This document shows positions 23,783 to 34,086 of a stretch of DNA of 64,000 nucleotides, in pieces. The position numbers were made by a program, and so were the translations under genes. Numbering within the stretch: the first letter of the stretch is position 1; every line of letters begins with the position of its first letter. The notes under the pieces are model-generated. The model saw nothing but the letters and a program-made list of their open reading frames with translations. It was not told the DNA's origin and did not search any database. Location of the stretch: positions 85,206,714 through 85,270,713 of the forward strand of contig OY744517.1 in NCBI GenBank assembly GCA_963556195.1, in the 5' to 3' direction. This DNA is from Sepiola atlantica (taxonomy: Eukaryota; Mollusca; Cephalopoda; Sepiida; Sepiolidae).

Positions 23783-24204
23783 GAAATTGTCTTCCAAACT
23801 AACCTATCTCTGGTCATGTTTTATCACTCTGACTCTTGCTACCTCAATTATCATACATCTACTAACCCAACCACTCTCACCCATTCTTTCGATGTGAACG
23901 AACCAACAAAGTCTCCTGTTCACACACATCTCCCTATACTGTTCAGATTCAATATTCCTCTCAGGTCATCAGCTCTGTCTCTAAGACTCACATTACACAT
24001 CCATCCTATATCTATTCAACAGATATCCTCAATGGCCATGTTTTACCTCTATACGTCATCACACCGCATACATATACCTGATAGTCTCTTCTTTAGCTTG
24101 ATAGCTGTAATGCTCTGCTTGTTAGTAATGGCAAGAGTTCCTTGAACTTACTTCATTTACTCCTAATTCTTGCTGCTCCTCCCTGTGCTTTAATGATTAT
24201 CACC
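23783..24204 (-). pseudogene. RTE-like LINE fragment, 3' part
   Basis: The reverse complement matches the LINE at 6940-7230 and 7790-7840: CTTAGAGACAGAGCTGATGA, AATATTGAATCTGAACAGTA and GACCAGAGATAGGTTAGTTT. The frame contains stops. It is continued beyond the jockey/CR1-like insert at 24482-24600. Confidence 0.8.
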
Positions 24205-24481
24205 AGATGCCGGAGAGCTTTCTACTCAAATAGCTTCTTTCCTCGTGCTGCTGGCCTCTGGAACTCCCTCCCTGCCCCCTGTTTCCTCGACGGTACTGAC
24301 ATGCAGAAATTTAAAACTAATGTAAACAGACATCTCGCTGCGCAGATCCCAATTTAGGTTGCCCCCCCCCCCCACCCCACCAACCTTCTCCCTTTTCTTT
24401 CTTCTCAGTAGCCCCTTACGTCTACAGTGGCGGCCTGCCTTGTCTGGGGTGAACTATGTTAAAAAAAAAAAAAAAATTTTA
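24205..24481 (+). pseudogene. jockey/CR1-like LINE 3' end inserted in RTE-like LINE
   Basis: Encodes the terminal block RRAFYSNSFFPRAAGLWNSL followed by PAPCF, MQKFKTNVNRHLAAQ and a stop (24355-24357), then a 3' UTR with a C-run and a terminal A-run near 24461-24475. The sequence on either side (GATTATCACC, then AATAAAACTTCGGG) is contiguous in the LINE copy at 6905-6945, showing that the RTE-like element was the target and is older. Confidence 0.85.
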
Positions 24482-24600
24482 AATAAAACTTCGGGACAAC
24501 CTTAATAACCTCGCAATCCAAATATACTTTCTCCACATCTGAGTTCTCATCTGTCTCTATTGTCTTACACTTTTTGCATGCAAACTGTTTATCATCTCTG
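24482..24600 (-). pseudogene. RTE-like LINE fragment, 5' part
   Basis: Reverse complement of the segment around the CGAAGTTTTATTACCTTGG motif (compare 6900-6950), with GTATATTTGGATTGCGAGG. It ends at CAGAGATGATAAACAG, the same point at which the plus-strand copy at 7213 begins its duplicated block. Confidence 0.75.
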
Positions 24601-24609
24601 CAGAATAAA

Positions 24610-25289
24610 ATTTATATGCGATGATCACCTGTGTCCAGCATGCTTTGTGGTTATAAACAGTGGACTTTGATGAAGTCATCAGACCGTGTTTGGCAGTCAA
24701 ACTACTATGAGCATCACAGTATCGTCATGAAAAATATCCTATGTCAGATGTTTGCTAGTGTGTTATACGTTATGGTGTCAGTTGGGAGAGTACTTTGCAT
24801 AAAAGTGTTCCCGTAGCGAGCACAGTGTTGTTTTTTTAAAGAAAGTCCCCTTATTCATTTTTGTCCATCAAGTTATTTTGACTATATGATGGTCAGATTC
24901 AACTTAAAACTCATATCAGAGTTCGATGGCTCTATCTCTGTGTTAGAATGTGTGGAAAAAGTCATATTAATTTGTTGTGGAGTGAAATATGTTGAGCAGG
25001 TGATTCCTCTTTGTATTGATCAGCAGTGTATTCGCTTCATATAGGGAACCCTGTATGATTAAGCCTCCCAATAGCCAGTGTAAAACCAACTTCAGAAAAA
25101 GCATGTCATCGGTATCATCAGTGAGCACTCCGTGTTGATCGATGAAAACTGGCTCTATGTGTAGGGATCTCTGCTCTACTCTGCCCTCAAAACAACCTTG
25201 TCAGAAAGTCACTTTGAGAAATGGTAATTCTGAAGAGAGTTGCTGATTGAGCCTAGACCACATGGAACTGACAATTCACCTAAGAACCC
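24610..25289. repeat. contains one copy of a ~105-bp repeat
   Basis: 24617-24720 is about three-quarters identical to 25840-25945 in the same orientation (landmarks CAGCATGCTTTGT, TATAAA and AAGTCATC). The rest is unassigned. Confidence 0.5.
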
Positions 25290-25563
25290 TTTTATAACCT
25301 CGTTTTTCAGGTTATAATAAATAATAACTTGTAAATAAAATGGATGAACTATCAAGATAAACGTTTAACAGATTTATTAAAACTGAACACAGAATGAATT
25401 AATGAGTTAATTTTCCGCTGAACGCGATTGACATCTTAACAGTCTGAAAGCCGTGATCTGTGTTTACTTTTCTCTCCGGGCATCCTCCATTTCCAAGGGC
25501 GATAACTCTTAACTTCCGAAATGGTTCAAGAGGCGTAACTTGTTTTTGTTAGTTGTCCTAACA
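25290..25563 (-). mobile_element. short LTR-like element with 5-bp target duplication
   Basis: On the minus strand the 274-bp element begins TGTTAGGACAACTAAC and ends with a hairpin (TTATAACCT, 8-nt loop, AGGTTATAA) and AA. Perfect 5-bp duplications AACCC flank it at 25285-25289 and 25564-25568. It has an internal TTTTAATAAATCTG, a possible polyadenylation signal. A second copy is at 54024-54301. Duplication length and the signal fit a solo LTR, but the end is not CA. Confidence 0.65.
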
Positions 25564-25568
25564 AACCC

Positions 25569-27224
25569 AATTGCAAATCTCAACAACCCTGAAAGCTCCA
25601 ATGCGGAAAGTGTTTAGACACCCTCAGGCACTCACTTTCATCTCAGGCACTCCCTTTCAAAAGAGCATGTGAAAAAAAGGCCACATTATTTGTGTGATCA
25701 TGAGACCATGGTAGAAATTTTCAATCAGAACTGGAATCTGGCAGCAGAGAGGGTGAAGTGGACTTACTGCTTTACCAACAGAAGAGACTTTGTTTGGCAT
25801 GTCAGGTATCAGTTTGAGAGAAAGTGAGAGCATGCTGGGATTATGCCGTTTATGTGCAATGATCATGTGCATTCAGCATGCTTTGTCGACTATAAATTGC
25901 GGGCTGTTCCAAAGTCATCGGAACGTGTTTGCCAAAAAAGTATTCCCTGCACTAAATAAAACTAGTTGTAGTAAAGGTGCCATGAGGAATTAGTCTGTTG
26001 GTGTTAGGTAGAGGGATCCATATTTTGAAAAATTAATTCTTCCTTAATTACGCACAAGAATATTTTGCCCTGTCTAAAAGTTTAGCCTATAAAGGAAAAT
26101 ATTTTAATTTTCTTTCGCCTAAGCTTGTACCATATAATTACCTTTGTTAAACCTGTTTCCTTCTTTGATCACCTCCAAGAGGCACATCAGTTACATTGGT
26201 CTATTCTGTCAAAAAATATCCCCATCTTTTTTGTTGTTGTTGTTTTATGATAAAAAAAATTTTTTTTTCTTTTATTAAAAAAACAAACAAAAATAACTGA
26301 AGAACACGCCATCATTTATTCTCAATCAAACACAGGAAAGAATGGCGATTCGAAAATCATACAGACATAGAAATCTGTGATGCAGAAATAAGCTTCAGAG
26401 GAAAACAAATCATACATTGGATAAACATTTCCTATTCGAGATGAATTCTTAACTCTCTTAGGTTGCTGAAGATTTTCCATCTTTAATATTTAAACAAAGA
26501 GCAATTTTCTGAGTATGAAAATGTGCATGGAATTATCCTTGCCCCAGATAGTGTCATCTAGTTGCATCTTTTTTCACTTCATAATGGATCAGTTTTCAAT
26601 TTCCTCAAGTGCCCACCTCTTCCTCTTCTGCAAATCTTCTTTCTCAGATGCATCCAGGCGGGAAAACTATCCCGGCTATGTTTCATCTGCTCTTTACCTG
26701 CCTGGAAACTTTTTCCAAAATCATCTAAAACTTCTAGACATGTCTACCCCGGCTCTCCTTCCACTCACTTGTGGAGATGGTCAAAGGTCGCGAGGAGTGA
26801 ACTCGAGTCAGATTTAGCTGTCAACTGCAACACTTTAGTCAATCAATCATAAACAGACATTTTAAAGTAACCAATTATCATCATACACTTTTATTATAAA
26901 GGTTTGGTCATTAGATTTTCAGGTTATTTAATAGCAAATTAGGTAATTTTGGCAAAGGTTTTTATGCTTAAAGTTCTGAATATCTTTAACTAGTTATTTA
27001 CTCGAAATTTAGTAGGGAGGAGGTAAAATCTCCTTTTCCCTTTCTCAGAGAAGAGACTTTGCTAGTCTCTCTCTACTCTATCTTTATTTCCATGGAAGGT
27101 ACTTGACCCAGTTCCAATCTTTGGTTCCTCCCTGTAAAATATTTGAAGCAAGAACCGATTTTCTACTACAATCGAAAAAAAGACCTTTCTCCTCTATGTG
27201 CCTCACGTCAGGCTGAATTATTAA
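25569..27224. other. no recognised gene; one repeat copy
   Basis: 25840-25945 is the partner of 24617-24720. The overlapping frames at 26515-26852 show no domain or splice support. Otherwise nothing seen. Confidence 0.45.
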
Positions 27225-27470
27225 ATTAGATAGGCCTTTGCAAAGACTTCCTCTCTGTGGGGCATATTACTGCAAGACGGCTTCCCTGCTGATTACAACT
27301 TGTTCATCAACAAAGTCTTGTCAAATCCCACCCCATAAGTAATAATCAGTTCATACCATTGATCAATTTTAGTACTCCCATAGAATTCCTCATCCTTTAA
27401 CTGGCAATCATTTCTATCTCATTAATCCTTATCCTTGAGTGGATATTGGCCTTGACAAGCGGTGACCCAA
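27225..27470 (+). pseudogene. LINE-L4 C-terminus and 3' tail
   Basis: AFAKTSSLWGILLQDGFPA followed by DYNLFI is a decayed version of the LINE C-terminal block at 46312-46450 (FARDSHLWNTLPHDCFSADY). The frame breaks and the 3' UTR follows, ending with the core TATCCTTGAGTGG...CTTGACAAGCGGTGA (27427-27466). Confidence 0.6.
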
Positions 27471-27479
27471 TAGTAAAAA

Positions 27480-27665
27480 TATATTTATGTAAATACCACA
27501 AGACGGAGTTTCATGTCATACCCAGAACATATTCTATTTCACCCAAAGACACTACAACTCTGAAACAAAGTTTACCTGGGAGCAATGGTAACTAACACTC
27601 CCTAAAGCTCCCAAATCGGGGCTTGACCACTAGATGTAGCTTAAGATCATACCCAGAACCTTTCC
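27480..27665 (+). repeat. family P, partial copy 2
   Basis: GGAGTTTCATGTCATACCCAG, CTGGGAGCAATGGTAACTAA and CTAGATGTAGCTTAAGATCA match 16760-16870. Confidence 0.6.
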
Positions 27666-27924
27666 CCAAAGAGTTAAATTCTTAAGTATTTAGCACACAG
27701 CATGACCTTAGAGTTAAAGGTAAATGGACTAAATTGTGTTTGCTTAGAAATTACATAAAGAAAAATGTACTTGTTTTTTTTTTTAAAATCATCCTTACTG
27801 AATCATCCTTATTCATTAAGTCTTAAAAGCCTTAACAAATTATAAAGCATAGTCAAATCTATCTCAGTAGCCTAGTTTTCTATTCCAAAGCCTTTTCTAG
27901 ACATACAAACATAAACATACACGC

Positions 27925-27928
<4 letters not shown>

Positions 27929-27977
<49 letters not shown>
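27929..27977. repeat. (TA)n microsatellite
   Basis: About 24 TA units directly upstream of the first hammerhead-type element; a second array follows that element. Confidence 0.95.
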
Positions 27978-27980
<3 letters not shown>

Positions 27981-28219
27981 TCTAGTGTACACTCTCCATC
28001 AAAAATGTTAGAAAAAATTATGTTACGCCAGTGTTTGCACTCACTATTTATCTAAATATACATATAAAATCATAGAATTGCTTATGGAGCCTAAGTTGAC
28101 TCTGTGGCAGGAGTTCGAACCGTGCGACCGTCCGAGATTATCATCTCTGCACTGATGAGAGCGAAAGCTTAAAACGCTAGCGTATGTAGGTAAAAATAAT
28201 TTAATATCATTTATTTAAA

Positions 28220-28223
<4 letters not shown>
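27978..28223 (+). mobile_element. hammerhead-bearing tRNA-like retroelement, divergent copy S5
   Basis: The unit starts CACTCTAGTGTACACTC, carries a pol III B-box-like GGAGTTCGAACC (28110-28121), then the ribozyme motif 28146-28190 and the tail TGTAGGTAAAAATAATTTAA leading into (TA)n. Its first ~105 bp recur after that (TA)n at 28266-28378 in the same orientation, so the locus is a partial head-to-tail dimer. It is diverged from the other four copies. Confidence 0.65.
28146..28190 (+). ncRNA. hammerhead ribozyme motif S5 (G12 changed)
   Basis: Stem I TCTGCA pairs with TGTAGG; core CTGATGA; stem II AGC/GCT with a GAAA loop closed by G-U; stem III is the palindrome ACGCTAGCGT; position 17 is A. 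The second core block is AAA instead of GAA, which would be expected to abolish or weaken cleavage. Both stem II and stem III differ from the other copies yet still pair. Confidence 0.6.

Positions 28224-28268
<45 letters not shown>
28224..28268. repeat. (TA)n microsatellite tail
   Basis: Follows the S5 tail. Confidence 0.95.
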
Positions 28269-28269
<1 letters not shown>

Positions 28270-28378
28270 TAGTGTACACCTTCCATCCAAAATGTAAAAA
28301 AAAATTATGTTACACCAGTGTTCGCACTCGTTATTTATCTAAATATATTACTAAAATATCCACATAAAATCATAGAAT
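28266..28378 (+). repeat. second, truncated head of the S5-type element
   Basis: Matches 27978-28080 (CTAGTGTACAC, AAAATTATGTTACRCCAGTG, TTATTTATCTAAATATA, CATAAAATCATAGAAT) and then diverges. Confidence 0.85.
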
Positions 28379-30080
28379 CACGTCAATGTTTTATATATAA
28401 ATTATTATTATCATTTATGATGATTTAAAGAATAACAACACACTTTTAATCTTAGAGTGGTGGATTTCTTTTCAAATGCATTTATAGCAGCAGGGTAAGT
28501 CTGAGGTGATTGTCTGACTTGCTATTTGCTTTCTTGTTGCCCCTCACAACTTGAAATGATTTCGTGTAGGGGCTAGAAAAAGACATTTTTTATGCACATT
28601 TGTGTGACTGGATGAAGGTACATTATGTATACATATACATATAGGTTTTTATTATAGAGTGGAGAACAAGAGAAATGTGACCCGTTTGGTCACCCATTGC
28701 GCTAAGGTTAGATTGTTAGAATGAGGAAAAGTGAGTTTGCAATGTCAATTAAATTAAAATAAATGAGGTGAAATCCAAAATTAGTCTATTTCTGCTCACT
28801 ATCTCTCTTTCTCTCTACAGGTAAAATAGTATTACTACTTAGTGATATACCCTTTTGTTTTTAATAGACTATTTCAATATTTTTTATCTTTTCTTTTCTT
28901 TATTACATTCGACTCTTAAGAGAGAGAGAGAGAGAGAGAGAGGCGGAAGCGAGAGTGATAGATACTAAATAAAATGAAGCAGGGGGGGGGGTCAAACAAC
29001 AGACATTGCGAGAGGGTGAGAGTGATAGACAGAAGATTAGTAAGAAATGAATCACTTGATGAGTTAATTGAGACTAATTTGAAGGATTAAAATAGAAGTT
29101 TTTATCAAACATAACTCAATCCCAAAACTAAGGAATGTTTCAGCATGTATTTTGTGTGATTAACATATACATAAAACGCTTTAAGGAAAAAGTTTGTTAA
29201 TTCAGCGTTAGTATAAAACAAAGATAGTGCTCCTAATGTAGTTATGATTATTTAAATCAATGCAGTCAATCTGAAAATATGAAGAATTGTGTAATATAAC
29301 CCACTGCTAAAGAAGAGTTTGTTTATTAAAATCATAGAAATCGAAAGAATAATCTAATCATAAAGGACATGAAATACCCCAAAATAATAATTGTGTAATA
29401 CAAACTAAAAACAGACACTTCTTCATTAACAACTGGCATCCTAAATTACTTTCATAGAGGTTCTGCCTGGAAATAGTTTCTCTCGTGTTGAGGAAAATAT
29501 TAACAATCTGTGCACACCAATGCGAGACAAAATTCATTACATATCACATAGTTTAGAATCAGTAAAATTGTATACACGTCCGTGTGTGTGCTTGTATCTT
29601 ATTCTGGAAGGCCTGAACCATTCCTTGATGAGAAAAGCCAGGAAAATCAAATAGGCTAAAAAAGCCTACTGAGAATTTGGTCTAAGACGGTATGTCCATT
29701 TTTAAAGGGTAAGCTTTTGTCTTTGATTCTGCCAATGATATTATATGTCTTTGAATAAAATTCCTTTTTTTTTAAATTTATTATCAAGTCTCTGCGTTAA
29801 GCTCAACGTTAATATGCTTATTTAGAAAGGGGTTCCATCAACGTCCTCTACAGCAGCTAGAGGAAAAGCTTCTATCACAATGGCTTTTTGGTTAGTGCAT
29901 ATGAAGTGTGTGCTTATTTACCTGTTTTAATGACATTTTCATAAAATATATGCATAAAACTTGTATTAAAAATTTAACAATATAATTAGGCAATAATTTA
30001 TTCCAACATACGTTTTTAAATGATAATGGAAATTAGAAATTATATTTGCCCTGATATCAGCTATTACATTATATATATAT
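28379..30080. other. no recognised feature apart from a (GA)n run
   Basis: (GA)n at 28919-28942 and a G9 run at 28982-28990. No supported gene. Confidence 0.5.
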
Positions 30081-30084
30081 AGAT

Positions 30085-30316
30085 CCAACACAGTTTGGTG
30101 TTGTTGTTGATCACTCTTTACTGCTTGCTGTAAATACCCGCCGACTTGGCATTTACAAAGTTAAATTCCTCCTAACTTTCAAGCTAATTTGTGGTGGCCA
30201 ACGGGTATGTCTCTTGACTGCGAATCAATGGCGATTTGTGACCGTCCGTCGAGAATTAGCTTCCTGCACTCAAGATTGCATAAGCATGAAACATCGATGT
30301 CTGTAGGTAATAAATA

Positions 30317-30358
<42 letters not shown>
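30085..30358 (+). mobile_element. hammerhead-bearing tRNA-like retroelement, copy S1
   Basis: Starts near GATCCAACACAGTTTGGTG, then TTGTTGTTGATCACTCTT, TACTGCTTGCTGTAAATACC and CCGACTTGGCATTTAC, which match the copies at 38150-38355 and 46130-46312. A tRNA-like middle (GCGAATCAATGGCGATTTGT) precedes the ribozyme motif at 30263-30307. The tail runs into (TA)n at 30319-30358. Confidence 0.8.
30263..30307 (+). ncRNA. hammerhead ribozyme motif S1 (G5 mutated)
   Basis: Stem I CCTGCA with TGTAGG, stem II TGC/GCA with loop ATAA, GAAA, palindromic stem III ACATCGATGT and C17 are all in place. The first core block reads CTCAAGA rather than CTGAAGA; G5 is essential in hammerheads, so this copy should be inactive. 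Confidence 0.75.
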
Positions 30359-30361
<3 letters not shown>

Positions 30362-30369
30362 TTATATAT

Positions 30370-30870
30370 GTTTATACATTTGTACGTACAGGATTCACTC
30401 CAAAACTAATTAACCGATCATTGTGAATTTCAGCTGCTAGATGTAAGGGGTTCAAATGTAAGCTATATATAGTTTAGTTTTATGCAAAGGGGGTAAAAGG
30501 GGGTGGAATCCCTTCGAGAGAATTCTGATACCTCCGATTTTTATGAAATTTTAATAATAGATCGATTGATAAATATTCCTTTAATTTCCGTTTCTTTTGA
30601 GTATTTTAAAGTTTTTTTTTTATATGGACAAAAGCTTCCATTTGAAAATTCGAATATTTCACATTTACATTGAATTTGGTCCATAGTCATTGGACATCCA
30701 TGAAGCAAGATTTCCTAAATTTCAACTACTTAAGACTCCTTAAGGTTTAAATTTCAGACATTTTCTAGAATCAAAATCAGAATTAGAATAAGGATTCTAG
30801 ACATAAGATTTAATATCATTATAAGACGACATAAAAGTGGTTCAAAACTGTTTTGTTCAGGGAATTAATT
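30370..30870 (+). repeat. dispersed repeat D1, copy 3
   Basis: Same family as 9195 and 10585. The upstream part here (ATTCACTCCAAAACTAATTA, then ACCGATCATTGTGAATTTCA) shows the fullest 5' end. Confidence 0.8.
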
Positions 30871-31266
30871 TTAATCCTACTGGTCTGGATATTCTTCTAG
30901 TATCTACCTTATTAGAACAATTAAAATGGATTTCTTTCAAACAACTAAATTCTAATACCAAGGAATATTTTTATTTTTATACTAATGGGCCACCGCTTAT
31001 GAAGGCATGGGCACCACTCGAGGATAAGGGTTTAAAAGATTGTCATTTGGACGATGATCACCACCATGAGAGGATTGGAAACAATCAGTGAAATGGGCAG
31101 ACGATTACTTAAGAGGAATTAATTATCCAAGAGGATGGCTCAACAAGTATTTGTTTACATGATACTTGAAGACGACCATGTTTATTGTAGTCGGTTGGAA
31201 AGCAGCCTCATGGAATCTTGTTTTAGGAAAGAAACTTTGTGCATGGAAGTTTAGTTCGGGTTTTGG

Positions 31267-31303
<37 letters not shown>

Positions 31304-31574
31304 AGAGAAAGGAATTTTTATTGTTGTGATTGTAGCTAGGCCAGTTCTTGCTGTGAATGTTTTACAGGGGGGAACAGCGATTGGAGCTCAGTCGAGTACC
31401 TACCATGGACATAATGATACAGTAGAGAGAGGCTAGCAACATCTCTTCTGTGTGAAAGGGGCTGCATGGAAAAGAGATCATCCCCCACTAAATTGCCAAG
31501 TCCATTGTATTTTGCGTGATTAAAATGTATTAAAAAATCCTTAGGGAAAGAAACATTGATTAACTAAGGTTTAG

Positions 31575-31576
<2 letters not shown>
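30871..31576. other. mostly unassigned; LINE-L4 core inverted and (GA)n
   Basis: The inverted L4 tail core lies at 30988-31030 (CACCGCTTATGAAGGC...CACTCGAGGATAAGGG). A (GA)n run is at 31270-31306. No supported gene. Confidence 0.55.
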
Positions 31577-31624
<48 letters not shown>

Positions 31625-31680
31625 TAATAATAATAATAATGATAATAATAATAATAATGATAATAATATATATAATATAG
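31577..31680. repeat. (TAA)n microsatellite
   Basis: TAA units with a few C and G interruptions, immediately upstream of the large LINE. Confidence 0.95.
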
Positions 31681-32013
31681 TCATCCACAGACAGTTGTTT
31701 CGTCGTTCACAACGGAGGCCAAACACAAATGAAAAGTGTGGCTGCTCCCGAGTGGATAGCTCCCCCCAAAAGAGGAGATACTCCAAGGGACAGTCACTCC
31801 CCGAATGTGGGTGCATCACTGTTTCTTACCTAGGACCTTTTCTCCTGAATGAGACCCGGCTGCTCCCCTAAAGGACAACCCCCCCCACGAGGGAGCAGCA
31901 AACGATAAAAGAGGCGGCATCTAATGCGATGGAGGTCAACTCAGCGCCTCCAGAAAGTAGCTCCACTATCAGGAGCAAAGGAATAGAAAAGGTAAAAGGG
32001 GCAGTTTCACCCA

Positions 32014-33150
32014 ATGTGGCGATTCCTTCCACTTCAAACACCCTCCGGACTTTCCAGAAGAGGGACTCCACTTCCAGGAGCCAAGGCATTCCCGGTTTCA
32101 TCATCAGGAACAAGGGCAGGCCAAAGCAGCACAACCGAGGAAGTCCACTTGGGGGAAGAAGAACCCACAAAAGAGGTTTCCCTACTGGAGTACAAGGATT
32201 TGTACTTAAATAAATATAAGAAGTACATCGAAGGGAGTGTACTGCAGCCTGTGCCTGGTTCCTGGGAAGCGATTGAGGACAGAGTCTTGTCCCTCATACC
32301 CTTGGACTTAAAGGAAAATCGCCTCCTGGTACTCAAAAAGGAGGATATAGCAGAGCTCCTAAAGAAGCTGAACATTCCAGTAACTTACATCTGCCAGAGG
32401 AGCTACACCATGTAGGACATCCTGCTCCCCTCTAGGGAGGAAGCAGAACGACTCTTCATGAAAGAGATGATGAGCGAGGGAGTGAAGTTACCAGAGCAGG
32501 AAGAGAACCGGGTCTTCATTTATAATGCCCCACCTGAGCTGTGTGCAGATTACCTTGGAGCTAAGTTCAGCCAGTTTAGGGATGTGGAGCAAGTGGACCG
32601 GGTAAGGTCTAGGAGCAGAGTCCACATAGCTGACTACATGATCGCCATGAGGCTGATGCAGCCAGGTTTCTATTCAATTTCACCGGTGCTGACACACGGA
32701 GGCTGAAATAGGACGATCATTGTGGAAGGCCGTCACCTGCACTGCTGGTTTTGCCAGACGATAGGCCACATAACAAAGAACTGCCCCCAAAAAGCAGTTC
32801 CCAGCCAACCAACGCCACCAGCTGCTCCTGTTCGGGTACTGAAGACAGCTACAGCCACTCTTCCAACTTCTGCTCCAACACCATCCCCAAGTTTAGCAAA
32901 GCCCTTGGGAAGAGCGGAGGAGGAATGAAAGACACTGGTGACGAACACAACTGTTTCTGCCACGCTCTCATCACTCATCCAACCACAGCAGTCACAAGAG
33001 CAGCAGCAGGATCAACAGATTCTCCTCAGGCTGCAAAACCGGCAGGAGTTAAACAGGAAACACAAAAACTCCTCTGACGAGAAGGAAGGAGTCAGCGAAG
33101 AGGAGGTGCACACAAACTCCCTTCCCCCAGTTATGAAAAAGAACAGCTAA
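32014..33150 (+). pseudogene. LINE ORF1 (gag-like, CCHC zinc knuckle)
   Basis: A single frame runs from 32014 to 33150 interrupted by in-frame stops at 32413-32415, 32704-32706 and 32926-32928. Before the first stop is a charged region with ..LIPLDLKENRLLVLKKEDIA. The middle has RVFIYNAPPELCADYLGAKF, an RRM-like strand pattern. Next comes the knuckle HCWFCQTIGHITKNCPQ, fitting C-x2-C-x4-H-x4-C with all four ligands present. The C-terminal third is low-complexity Pro/Thr/Ser then Gln-rich. ORF1 proteins bind element RNA in ribonucleoprotein particles. Upstream start is uncertain because the region before 32014 also reads in other frames. Confidence 0.8.
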
Positions 33151-33441
33151 AAGGAAAAAAGCGGATAAAGAGCACAATGGATGAAAATATTACCCAATCC
33201 CCCATGGAGCATACACCATCTCTGACACCTCCAAAACCTACACCCACACATCCCACTCCCAGAAAAACCACCGGGTCCCCACTTTGCAAACACCGGCCCG
33301 CACATCAACACCTTACACAACCCCCACACCAATACCCTTAACAGCCTCCACACCAACACTGGCAATAACACCTGCTCCCAAACTTCATTTATCAAAACAG
33401 ACACCTGCACACACACACCAACAATTCAGCTCTGAGAACAA

Positions 33442-34086
33442 GTGGAACTGGGGACGAAAAGAAGCCATTCAATCTCTCTTACTCGAGGAGAAAAAAACAA
33501 AAAACCCTGCCCTTTAAATTGGGAAAGGACGTCCGGCAGCACGGATGTAACCTTCCGGCAGAAAAGGAACTTAAAACCTCTGTTGAACTTTAGTCAGATA
33601 GGGGGCAATTACATAGAAGACCCCACCAATTTTCCGGATGTCCCCCTTATGACATCATTCGTAAGGCTTCCAACCGGTCGCAAGAATTCTGTCTGGCAAA
33701 TGCTGGAGGCCATGGCGGTTGCCATACCAGGAATAAAACTTACCAAGGACAAAAACCCTTCCCTGGATGAACTTTTACCAGAATGCAAGGGAAGGGTTCC
33801 AATTTTGGTTCATACTTCTCTTTATAGAGCTTTAAAGCTAACGTTTCCCCATGACGTCGATGGTATTGCATGTAGCGGCCAGAATATTAAAGAACTGGCA
33901 ACATTGAGCATGGCGCATAGTGTTGGCGTCCTTTTGCCAGCAGGCTTCAGAACTGGGTTTGAGGTCTTCAAATCAGGCCGTTCGCGTCTGGAGGGATCTC
34001 TTGTCCCTGGAAACGAAGGTAGCTGTGATCCAGGAGATGCACTATTTTTCATCCGGGGATTGTTAGGTGCTAACCAGAGACTATGA
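33442..34086 (+). pseudogene. LINE internal frame, 214 codons, unassigned domain
   Basis: The longest intact frame in the window. It has no motif I can name; it contains LPTGRKNSVWQMLEAMAVAI, GVLLPAGFRTGFEVFKSGRS and a terminal GLLGANQRL. It lies between the ORF1 and ORF2 remnants in the same orientation and ends in TGATG overlapping the next frame. It may be the ORF1 C-terminal part or a spacer domain characteristic of this LINE group. Its integrity compared with its neighbours is notable but could be chance. Confidence 0.55.

Noticed and set aside
26515..26852. Two overlapping frames of ~100 codons
   Set aside because: Both frames are equally open, codon content is unremarkable, and no domain is visible.
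30837..31091. 84-codon frame
   Set aside because: It begins inside repeat D1 and ends inside the inverted L4 tail core, so it is a chance join of repeats.
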